Below, piece by piece: positions 17,678 through 25,082 of a stretch of 64,000 bases of DNA. How positions within the stretch are numbered: position 1 is the stretch's first letter; every line of letters starts with the position of its first letter. The translations under genes were made by a program, and so were the position numbers. The DNA lies in the NCBI RefSeq assembly GCF_012985205.1, contig NZ_JABEKS010000001.1, positions 992,001 through 1,056,000 on the forward strand. Reading direction: 5' to 3'. Under the pieces are notes generated by a model. It saw only the letters and a program-made list of their open reading frames with translations, was not told the DNA's origin and made no database searches. This DNA comes from Planctomonas sp. JC2975. Its GTDB lineage: Bacteria > Actinomycetota > Actinomycetes > Actinomycetales > Microbacteriaceae.

Positions 17678-20600
17678 TGCAGACCGCCTTCACGCGGTGC
17701 AGGCGTCGAACCGCGACCCCGCTCTTGTAGTCGTCCAGCTCGGCTTTCCCCTCGAACTCCGCGACCGCGATCGCGCGAGCCGCCTGACGGATGCGCTCCC
17801 GGAAGCTCTCCAGCCCCTCATCGTCGAGCGCACCTTGAGCGCCCTCGCGGTAGAGCTTGCCGCGCACCCCGTCCTTGACGAACAGCAGCTTCGCGCCGGC
17901 CGAGCGGTGCGGCGCGTGCGGCGCGCACAGCTCGTCGAGCTGCCCTGATGCGTACGCGAGTTGGTAGACCCCCAGCTGCGGCATCGCGGCGAGCTTGCCT
18001 GCACTCGTCTCGGGCCTGCCGGTCTTGAGGTCGACGATGGTGATGCCTCCAGACGGATCCGCTTCGACCCGGTCGATCTTTCCGTGCACCTGCGCACGCC
18101 CGACGTCGAGACGGAATCCCGTCTCCGCTGCGACGACCCGCGTGCCGGCGCGATCCGCGTCCGCAAGATACTCGGACACCCCCTGCACCAGTCGTCGCAC
18201 GGCACGCTTCTCCCGGGCGGCGATCCATGGCGCTTCGAAGACGAGCTCGTTCCAGCGCGAGTCGACGGCCGCGAACAGCGCGTCGACCGCGGGGTCCTTC
18301 GCCGTCTCCATCGCCCAGTGCACGATGGTGCCGATCCCCATCGACGTGCTCGTCGTCGACCCCGCGATGTCGTCGAGGAACCAGTCGAGCGGCGAATCCT
18401 CGATCGCCTCGATGCGCGACGGAGAGACCGGAACGATCTCCTCCTCGTCATACAGCGGATCCACGCTGGTCGGTCTCGCGAGGCCATGCCAGTGCACGGG
18501 ATCCGCCCCCGGAACGCCCGCGACCACGAGCTCGGCGAGCGCAGCAGCAGCCTCGGACCGGCCGGAGCCCGACGCATCGTCCCTGGTCAGTTCACGACGA
18601 AGGCGCCCGGTCAGCCCACGCAGCGTGAGCGCCGGTGCCGAGACATCCACGGTCGGGGTGCCCTGCGGTGCGAGACCGAACAGCACGCTCGGCGACTGGT
18701 CCTCGTCAGACACGGCAGCGAGCACCACCTGCCTGCTCGCACGCGACACCGCGACGGCGAACATGCGCAGCTCGTCGGCGGCGACCTGCCTGCGGGCATC
18801 GATCACGGCATCCGCTTCACCCGGATCGGAGGCGAGCGCCGCCCGCACGAGCGCGTCCGTGTTCAGCAGCGTGCCCCGCACGCGCAGGTCCGGCCAGACG
18901 CCATCCTGCAACCCGCCGACGACGACGACGTCGAATTCCTGGCCGACGACGCCGGCAGGCGTGGCGACGAGCACCGACTCGGCGATACGGGTCGGCGAGA
19001 GGGTGTCCTCGGGCACGTCGGCATCGAGCATGCGGGAGAGGAACACCGAAGGCGGCGAGTCCGGTTCCCGCTCGCCGAACCGCTTCGCGGCCGTGAACAG
19101 CGCGACCACTCCGTCGAGGTCGCGATTCGCCTCGGATGCCGCCACCCCCGTCCCCGACGCCGCCTGTCGCCACTTCGCGCCGACCCCGGTGCGCTCCCAT
19201 ACCGTCCAGAGCAGCTCTTCGATCCCGGCTCCGCCATCGGATGCCGCGCGCACAGCGTCCAGCGTGCGCGCCAGCCGGTCCGCCTCCCGAGCGATCCGAT
19301 GGTCGATGGTCGCCAGTCGCCCCGGCGTCGCGATCGCCTCGACGAGCAGGCGGTCCGCCGCTCGCGTGCCGCCGGATGCGACCTCTTCCGTGCGGAGGGC
19401 AACTCGCAGCCGGCGCAGGGCGAGACGATCCAGCCCGCCGAACGGGCCGAGCAGCAGCTCCGTCGTCGTCTCGACGTCGAGCGGCGCACGCCCGATGCCG
19501 CAGTCCACGATCGCAAGGAGGGCTCGTGCCGCCGGATCGTCACGCAGCGCCGTTGCGGCGCTCGTGGTGCGCACCGGCACCTCCGCAACGGACAGCGCTC
19601 GCGCCGCCCCGTCGATGAGTGCGCCTGAGCGCACCACGACGGCGAGACGCGACCATGGGACCCCGTCGATCAGATGACGCTCGCGAAGCGTCCTGGCCAC
19701 GGCCGACCACTCGCGGGCCGCCGTCGGTGCCTCGATGCGCACGAGCGGGGCGAGCGGGTCGTCGCCCGTGCGTGCCGGCAGCGCTCCGCGCTGTCCGACG
19801 ACACCGGCCGTCCCCACCTTCTCGGTGACCTTCCGGGTGAGTTCGCGCAGCGCTGGAGGCTGCCGGTGGGCGATCCGCAGCACGTGCTGAGGCACCGCGG
19901 CCCCGAAACGGGCGACGACGTCGGCCGAGCCGCCGCGGAAGACGCTGGTCGAGGCGTCCGGGTCGCCGAACGCCACGACGGCCACGCCACGGGATCGGAG
20001 CGCCTTCAGCAGCGCGAAGCCGAGCTCCGTCGCCTCCTGCAGGTCGTCGACGGCGACGAGTCGCAGCCGCGAGACGGCGTCGCTCACCTCACCGCGTTCG
20101 AGGGCGGCGACGGCGAAGCGCACGAGCTCCGCCGAGTCGAGCTGGTCGGCTCTCGCCGAGGAGATGGACCCCAGGTAGTCGTCGATGAAGTCGGCGGCGG
20201 CGGCCCACTCGTCGTGGCCGTGCTGGCGCGCCAGCGCACGCATGCGTGCAGGTGCGATCTCGTGCTCGGTGGCACGCATCATGAGCTCGCGCAGCTCGGT
20301 GCGGAACGATCGCAGCCCCCGCACGGCCGCTCCGAGCGGCTCCGGCCATTCCGGCCCGATGCCGTCGTCGATGTGTCCGGCGAGCAGGGCTGCGACGTCG
20401 GCGTCCTGCTCGGCCCCGGTCAGCAGCGTCGGCGGCTCGGAGCCAGCGCGGATCGCCGCCTGCGCCACGATGTCGAACCCGAGCGACGACACCGTGCGGG
20501 CCAGCGGTCCGTTCACCGCCTCATCGATGCGCAGACCGAGTCTGTCGCGAAGCCGGGATGCGCTCGAGCGGTCGAACGTGAGCGCGAGCACCGACTCCGG

Positions 20601-20786
20601 TGCGAATCCGAGATGGTGCACTCGGTCGGCGAGCAGCTCGACGAGGGTCGTCGTCTTGCCCGTGCCCGGCGCCCCCACCACGAGAGCAGATGCCGTCGCC
20701 TCCAGCGCGAGCACCCCGCGTTGCGAGGCGTCGAGTTCGGGTTTCGGCTGCGTCACGGGGATCACCTTATGAGCAGCCGCCGACAT
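17670..20786 (-). CDS. adnA: AdnA subunit, helicase-nuclease
   Basis: Partner of AdnB, 1038 residues from ATG 20786 (an upstream in-frame ATG at 20846 is less likely). Walker A GAPGTGKT lies at 38-45. Motif II is AVDDLQEATELG, which departs from the DExxD form, and motif III is VAFGDPDASTSVFRGGSA. This fits the weaker, non-leading ATPase of AdnA in the known complex. The nuclease module is intact at the end: KIDRVEADPSGGITIVDLKTG with D905 and D919, then MPQLGVYQLAY. The heterodimer unwinds and cuts DNA ends before homologous recombination. The gene overlaps adnB by 8 bases and diverges from the DUF3107 gene. Confidence 0.92.
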   Translation of the reverse strand: MSAAAHKVIPVTQPKPELDASQRGVLALEATASALVVGAPGTGKTTTLVELLADRVHHLGFAPESVLALTFDRSSASRLRDRLGLRIDEAVNGPLARTVSSLGFDIVAQAAIRAGSEPPTLLTGAEQDADVAALLAGHIDDGIGPEWPEPLGAAVRGLRSFRTELRELMMRATEHEIAPARMRALARQHGHDEWAAAADFIDDYLGSISSARADQLDSAELVRFAVAALERGEVSDAVSRLRLVAVDDLQEATELGFALLKALRSRGVAVVAFGDPDASTSVFRGGSADVVARFGAAVPQHVLRIAHRQPPALRELTRKVTEKVGTAGVVGQRGALPARTGDDPLAPLVRIEAPTAAREWSAVARTLRERHLIDGVPWSRLAVVVRSGALIDGAARALSVAEVPVRTTSAATALRDDPAARALLAIVDCGIGRAPLDVETTTELLLGPFGGLDRLALRRLRVALRTEEVASGGTRAADRLLVEAIATPGRLATIDHRIAREADRLARTLDAVRAASDGGAGIEELLWTVWERTGVGAKWRQAASGTGVAASEANRDLDGVVALFTAAKRFGEREPDSPPSVFLSRMLDADVPEDTLSPTRIAESVLVATPAGVVGQEFDVVVVGGLQDGVWPDLRVRGTLLNTDALVRAALASDPGEADAVIDARRQVAADELRMFAVAVSRASRQVVLAAVSDEDQSPSVLFGLAPQGTPTVDVSAPALTLRGLTGRLRRELTRDDASGSGRSEAAAALAELVVAGVPGADPVHWHGLARPTSVDPLYDEEEIVPVSPSRIEAIEDSPLDWFLDDIAGSTTSTSMGIGTIVHWAMETAKDPAVDALFAAVDSRWNELVFEAPWIAAREKRAVRRLVQGVSEYLADADRAGTRVVAAETGFRLDVGRAQVHGKIDRVEADPSGGITIVDLKTGRPETSAGKLAAMPQLGVYQLAYASGQLDELCAPHAPHRSAGAKLLFVKDGVRGKLYREGAQGALDDEGLESFRERIRQAARAIAVAEFEGKAELDDYKSGVAVRRLHRVKAVCSD

Positions 20787-21018
20787 CGCCGGGACGCCTC
20801 GCGAGACCCCGGCGACTCCCCAGCGATCGGCGCATTCATCCCGCATTCACCCGCGAACCTGCGTCGTCGTCGACTCGTTTCTGCCGACAGTGAACTGGCC
20901 GGATCCGCCCGTGCCCCTGCCGTAGTGTGACTGACGGATGCCCCACCAGCCGCCGCGGATCGACGGGGGTCGGCGCATCCGCAGCACCGAACAGGCCCGT
21001 CACACCGGAAGGCACCCC

Positions 21019-21243
21019 GTGGAAATTCGTATCGGCATCGTCAACGCCCCCCGCGAGCTGAGCTTCGAGTCGACGCAGTCGGCATCCGAGATCGAGAGCG
21101 CCGTGAGCGCTGCGCTGTCCGGCGACTCCGCCACCCTCGAGCTTCGCGACGAGCACGGCAGCCTCTTCATCGTGCCGACCGCCGGCATCGCATACGTGCA
21201 GGTCGGCAGCGAGGAATCGCGTCGCGTCGGCTTCGTCGCGTAG
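21019..21243 (+). CDS. DUF3107 (TB9.4-type) small protein
   Basis: A 74-residue cytoplasmic protein of the actinobacterial DUF3107 family, known in mycobacteria as TB9.4. It begins at GTG 21019 with VEIRIGIVNAPRELSFES, preceded by GGAAGG as ribosome site; the open frame upstream to 20938 is not needed. The end, IPTAGIAYVQVGSEESRRVGF, is the most conserved family segment. Function is unknown. Next to adnA and the DEAD-box helicase it occupies the same position as in mycobacteria. Confidence 0.93.
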   Translation: MEIRIGIVNAPRELSFESTQSASEIESAVSAALSGDSATLELRDEHGSLFIVPTAGIAYVQVGSEESRRVGFVA

Positions 21244-21341
21244 CCTGAGCCGACGGGCGGTGCGTGTCGGCATCGCCCAGCGGTCCTCGATCCTGTGATC
21301 GGGGCCACGCATCACGATCCATCGGCAAGAAGGTCACGGCA

Positions 21342-21653
21342 ATGGAGCTTCTCTTCATCACGCTGGGCGGCGCCATCATCGGCTTGATCGCCCGGTACGT
21401 CCTCCCCTACCGCCACTCGCACGGCAGCGTGCTCATCCCGGCTCTCGGCGCCATGTCGGCCGCCGTGCTGTGGGTCGCGCTCACCTGGGCGGGCATGAAG
21501 TGGAACGGCGGTTGGATCTGGTGGATCACCCTCATCGGAACCGCCGTCGTCTCTGTCGGCGTCGATCTCGTGCTCGGCACGCTGCGCACGCGCGGTGACG
21601 AGCGTCGCCTGCACCGCCTGACCCGCACCGGCATCCCCTCGACGGGCGTGTGA
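21342..21653 (+). CDS. Small integral membrane protein
   Basis: A 103-residue protein with three hydrophobic segments: ELLFITLGGAIIGLIARYVL, a middle one around ALGAMSAAVLWVALTWAGM, and WIWWITLIGTAVVSVGVDL. It ends in a basic cytoplasmic tail RGDERRLHRL. ATG 21342 has AAGAAGG as ribosome site. I do not recognise a named family; the first segment with its GGAIIGLIAR glycines recalls GlsB/YeaQ-type stress proteins only weakly. The stop overlaps the next start (GTGA), so it is coupled to the phosphatase gene. Confidence 0.75.
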   Translation: MELLFITLGGAIIGLIARYVLPYRHSHGSVLIPALGAMSAAVLWVALTWAGMKWNGGWIWWITLIGTAVVSVGVDLVLGTLRTRGDERRLHRLTRTGIPSTGV

Positions 21654-22450
21654 GCGACACGCAGCCCGGCTCGCTGCTGCCTGCCGAGGGCATTCCCAAC
21701 CTGCGCGACATCGGCGGCTACACGACGACCGACGGACGCACAGTGCGCCGTGGGCTCGTCTACCGCTCGACTGCCCTCGACCATGCGACGGATGCCGACG
21801 TGCAGCTCCTCGCAGACCGCGGCATCCGCACGGTCATCGACCTGCGGACGGCGGCCGAGCGGGATGCCCGGCCGGATCGTCTGCCGGACGGTGTCGACGT
21901 TCTCGACCTCGACGTCTTCGCGGATGCGCCAGGAGCCACCCCGGCCCGCATCGCCAAGCTGTCGTCGGAGCCGGAGAAGGCCACGAAACTGCTGGCACGC
22001 GCCGACGTGGATGCCGTGTTCGCCCAGTCGTACCGCGGACTGGTCTCGCTGCCGAGCGCTCTGGCGGCGTATCGCGACCTCTTCCAGGCACTGGCCAGGA
22101 CCGACACGCTTCCCGCCCTGTACCACTGCACGACGGGCAAGGACCGCACGGGATGGGCGACCGCGGCCCTGCTTCTCCTGCTCGGCGTTCGGGAGAAGAC
22201 CGTCGTCGATGACTACGTGCTCAGCAACGACTATCTGATGGTCAGCCTGAAGCCCGTGCTCGAGGCGTTCGCCGCCCACGGCGGCGACCCGGAGAAGCTC
22301 AAGCCGGTGTTGGGCGTGAAGGCGCAGTACCTGCTCACCGCGTTCGAGGAACTGCGCGAGAAGTACGGCACGATCGAGCGCTATTTCGCTGACGGGCTCG
22401 GCGTGGACGCCGACGCCCAGCAGCGGCTGAAGGACGTCTTCCTCGACTGA
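21650..22450 (+). CDS. Tyrosine-protein phosphatase (DSP-like)
   Basis: Protein of 266 residues of the bacterial tyrosine phosphatase family that includes MptpB-like enzymes. NLRDIGGYTTTDGRTVRRG is the N-terminal family signature, and the P-loop is YHCTTGKDRTGWATA with cysteine nucleophile and arginine in the CxxGKDRT form. The general acid region is in LDVFADAPG. The GTG start overlaps the membrane-protein stop by four bases. It probably removes phosphate from phosphotyrosine or phosphoinositide-like substrates in the cytoplasm or at the surface; no signal peptide is present. A hairpin follows the convergent gene end. Confidence 0.9.
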   Translation: MSDTQPGSLLPAEGIPNLRDIGGYTTTDGRTVRRGLVYRSTALDHATDADVQLLADRGIRTVIDLRTAAERDARPDRLPDGVDVLDLDVFADAPGATPARIAKLSSEPEKATKLLARADVDAVFAQSYRGLVSLPSALAAYRDLFQALARTDTLPALYHCTTGKDRTGWATAALLLLLGVREKTVVDDYVLSNDYLMVSLKPVLEAFAAHGGDPEKLKPVLGVKAQYLLTAFEELREKYGTIERYFADGLGVDADAQQRLKDVFLD

Positions 22451-22469
22451 CGAGACGTCGGAAGGCCGT

Positions 22470-22484
22470 CAGCCTTTCAGGCTG
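22470..22484. terminator. Short hairpin between convergent genes
   Basis: CAGCCT-TTC-AGGCTG forms a perfect 6-base stem in the 34-base gap between the phosphatase and the ferritin-like gene. Further AGGCTGTC repeats follow within the 3' end of the latter. No T tract is seen. Confidence 0.4.
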
Positions 22485-23201
22485 TCAGGCTGTCAGGCCG
22501 AGGGCATCCATCCGGCGGGTGTGGGCACCGATGATCTCACTGAACACGGGGTCGATCCGCTCCTCGTCCGATCGCTCGTTGCCCGACAGCCGCAGCGCGG
22601 AACGCGCGACGAGCAGGGTGTCGCCGACGAGCATCCGCCCCCACATGGCCAGTCGCGAGCCGAGGGTGGCGTCCGCCTCGATCTCCTGCGTCAGGATGCC
22701 GGCGATCTGCTCCGTGCCCGTCTGAGTGCCGAGCAGACTTGCTGCGCGCGGCCCGACGTCGCCGGGGATCCCCTGCGCCAGACGGATGAAGAAGTCGCTG
22801 AGCAGCCCGTCAGTGACATAGACCCCGAGCAGGGTCTCCTGCCAGTCGCGTCCGATCGTCACGGCCTGAAACCCGTCGATGGCGTGCGCGAAGGGAGCCA
22901 TTACTTCATCGGGCGCCGCGTCGTGCCGTCGGATCTCGGCGAGCACCGCCTGATGCTTGCTGAGCGCCGCGCCGGCGGCGAGCGCGATCGTCTCCTTGTT
23001 CGCCAGCGACGGCACCTCTTGAACGACCCGGCTCAGGGTCTCGAAGGCTTGCAACTGCAGGTACGCAACCTGGCCCAGGTAGGGCAGCAGGTCGGGGGCG
23101 ATCTCGTGCAGGTCGACACGCATCCCCGTCGCCTGCTCGCGTCTCGGCTTGAGCTTCGGAGCGTCGACCGGCGCCGCACGGCGAGAGAACCAGGATGCCA
23201 C
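22485..23201 (-). CDS. Ferritin-like fold protein
   Basis: A helical protein of 238 residues annotated in actinobacteria as ferritin-like fold-containing. It has long helices with acidic and histidine residues placed as in ferritin-like diiron proteins: YLQLQAFETLSRVV, LSKHQAVLAEIRRHD and GTEQIAGILTQEIEADATLG. Iron binding is an inference from fold and spacing only. GTG 23201 is the start. It diverges from the DEAD-box helicase across 278 bases, the same arrangement as Rv3210c/Rv3211 in M. tuberculosis (from memory). No cofactor-specific motif is seen, and the cellular role is unknown. Confidence 0.82.
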   Translation of the reverse strand: MASWFSRRAAPVDAPKLKPRREQATGMRVDLHEIAPDLLPYLGQVAYLQLQAFETLSRVVQEVPSLANKETIALAAGAALSKHQAVLAEIRRHDAAPDEVMAPFAHAIDGFQAVTIGRDWQETLLGVYVTDGLLSDFFIRLAQGIPGDVGPRAASLLGTQTGTEQIAGILTQEIEADATLGSRLAMWGRMLVGDTLLVARSALRLSGNERSDEERIDPVFSEIIGAHTRRMDALGLTA

Positions 23202-23349
23202 CCGGCAATTCTAGATTGAGCGGTGACTCCTCCGTTCCGCACGGCTCCGTGCCCGATTGGATCCCTGCCGTTCTGGCCGCATGTCCGCGCCCGGGACACC
23301 GACGCCGATCCCGGAATGCGTCCCGATCAGGAGTATCGTCCCCGCCCGG

Positions 23350-23479
23350 TAGACTGGCCTGGCCGTCGGCGCAGGATCGACGGCGCTGCGCCCTTGAAGA
23401 GACGTGATCACCCATGCGGGCGCGGACAGCAGGATCGGCCTCGATCCGCATCATCCTTTTCGATAGGCAGTAGACCAAC
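23350..23479 (+). promoter_or_regulatory. Probable promoter and leader of the DEAD-box helicase gene
   Basis: TAGACT at 23350-23355 fits an actinobacterial -10 element, which would give a leader of about 120 bases. In the leader, GGATCG-gcct-CGATCC (23432-23447) forms a tetraloop hairpin followed by a T-rich CATCCTTTT, terminator-like. No strong ribosome site precedes GTG 23480. Leader control of an RNA helicase is plausible but unproven. Confidence 0.35.
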
Positions 23480-24967
23480 GTGACGTTTTCCGAACTCAAC
23501 ATCGATGCCGACATGGTGGAGGCGCTCGCCTCCAAGGGCATCACGCAACCGTTCCCCATCCAGCAGCAGACCATCCCGCTCGCACTGAGCGGCCAGGACA
23601 TCATCGGCCAGGCCAAGACCGGAACGGGCAAGACGTTCGGCTTCGGGCTTCCGCTCATCCAGCGGCTGGGTGCCGACCCCGCGCCCGGCGTGCAGGCTCT
23701 CGTGGTCGCCCCGACGCGCGAGCTCGCCATCCAGGTGGCCGAGGACCTCGAACTGGCGACATCCGGCCGCCCGACCACGATCGTCTCGATCTACGGCGGC
23801 AAGGCCTACGACGGCCAGATCGAGCAGCTCAAGGCCGGAGCCCAGATCGTCGTCGGCACGCCGGGCCGCCTCCTCGACCTGGCCGGCCAGCACATCCTCG
23901 ACCTGTCGCACGTGCGCGAGATGGTCCTCGACGAGGCCGACAGGATGCTCGACCTCGGCTTTCTGCCCGACGTGGAGCGCCTCTTCTCGCTGACCCCGGC
24001 CACCCGCCACACGATGCTCTTCTCGGCGACGATGCCCGGCCCGATCGTGGCCCTCGCCCGTCGCTTCATGACGCGCCCCATCCACATCCGCGCGTCGGAT
24101 CCCGATGAGGGCCTCACCCAGGCCAACATCAAGCACCTCATCTACCGGGCGCACGCGCTCGACAAGGACGAGGTGATCGCGCGCATCCTCCAGTCGGAGG
24201 GTCGCGGCAAGACCGTCATCTTCACGCGCACCAAGCGTGCTGCCGCCAAGCTGGTCGAGGAGCTCAACGACCGCGGATTCAACGCCGCGGCCGTGCACGG
24301 CGACCTCAGCCAGGAGCAGCGCGAGCGCGCCATGGCGTCGTTCCGTGCCGGCAAGCGCGACGTGCTGATCGCGACGGATGTCGCTGCCCGCGGCATCGAT
24401 GTCATCGACGTCACGCACGTGATCAACCACACCATCCCCGAGGATGACAAGGCCTACCTGCACCGGGTCGGCCGCACCGGACGCGCCGGCCGCGAAGGCA
24501 CCGCCATCACGTTCGTCGACTGGGACGACCTGCACAAGTGGGCGCTGATCAACCGCGCACTCGAGTTCGGCCAGCCTGAGCCGGTCGAGACCTACTCGTC
24601 GTCGCCGCACCTCTACTCCGACCTCGAGATTCCCGAGGGCGCCAAGGGCCGTCTCAAGCCGACGCCGGCACCGAAGGCCGAGCGCGCCGCGGCGAGCGAA
24701 GGCGGCAAGGCCGCCACTGCCACTGGCGAGGCATCCGGTTCGTCGTCCAGCAGTTCGCGCAGTCGTCGTCGCACCAGGAACGGCTCCGGCGCAGGCTCTG
24801 CCTCAACGCAGCAGGCCGGCGAAGCGGATGTCACGCCCTCCGCCGAGAAGGTCGCCACCGGCACCCACGACGGTCAGGGACACCAACACCACGACGGAAA
24901 CAGCGCACCGCGCCGTCGTCGGCGTCGCCGTCGCCCGGCAGGTGGCGGAGCGCCCGCCGCGCAGTAG
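23480..24967 (+). CDS. DEAD-box ATP-dependent RNA helicase
   Basis: RNA helicase of 495 residues. Visible motifs in order: Q motif with GITQPFPIQQQTIPLAL, Walker A AKTGTGKT, PTRELA, TPGRLLDL, DEAD in VLDEADRMLDLGF, SAT in LFSATMP, IATDVAARGIDV and HRVGRTGRAGR. The last 120 residues are a low-complexity basic tail rich in Arg, Ser and Gly, ending in an arginine run, as in RNA-binding RhlE/CsdA-like proteins. It should unwind short RNA duplexes in ribosome assembly or mRNA decay. The start is GTG 23480. Two strong hairpins follow the stop. Confidence 0.95.
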   Translation: MTFSELNIDADMVEALASKGITQPFPIQQQTIPLALSGQDIIGQAKTGTGKTFGFGLPLIQRLGADPAPGVQALVVAPTRELAIQVAEDLELATSGRPTTIVSIYGGKAYDGQIEQLKAGAQIVVGTPGRLLDLAGQHILDLSHVREMVLDEADRMLDLGFLPDVERLFSLTPATRHTMLFSATMPGPIVALARRFMTRPIHIRASDPDEGLTQANIKHLIYRAHALDKDEVIARILQSEGRGKTVIFTRTKRAAAKLVEELNDRGFNAAAVHGDLSQEQRERAMASFRAGKRDVLIATDVAARGIDVIDVTHVINHTIPEDDKAYLHRVGRTGRAGREGTAITFVDWDDLHKWALINRALEFGQPEPVETYSSSPHLYSDLEIPEGAKGRLKPTPAPKAERAAASEGGKAATATGEASGSSSSSSRSRRRTRNGSGAGSASTQQAGEADVTPSAEKVATGTHDGQGHQHHDGNSAPRRRRRRRRPAGGGAPAAQ

Positions 24968-24997
24968 CCGGCGCTCCAGACTGCGCACACGTTCGAC

Positions 24998-25034
24998 GCG
25001 GGGCCGGCGGATCATCTCGATCCGCCGGCCCCGC
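24998..25034. terminator. Strong 16-bp hairpin after the helicase gene
   Basis: Arms 24998-25013 and 25019-25034 are perfect complements (GCGGGGCCGGCGGATC and its reverse complement) with a 5-base loop ATCTC. It lies between two convergent genes and can act in both directions. Confidence 0.8.
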
Positions 25035-25041
25035 GCTCATT

Positions 25042-25077
25042 GCTGGATGCCTCGCCTCACGAGGTGAGGCATCCAGC
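25042..25077. terminator. Second 12-bp hairpin, convergent gap
   Basis: GCTGGATGCCTC (25042-25053) and GAGGCATCCAGC (25066-25077) are perfect arms. The loop region can pair further (CCTC/GAGG). It sits just after the stop of the secreted carbohydrate-active gene on the minus strand, so it is probably that gene's terminator. Confidence 0.75.
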
Positions 25078-25082
25078 GTGGA

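Noticed and set aside
17961-19677. Two overlapping plus-strand frames of about 555 codons opposite adnA
   Set aside because: Both are antisense to a recognised helicase-nuclease gene and have biased composition.
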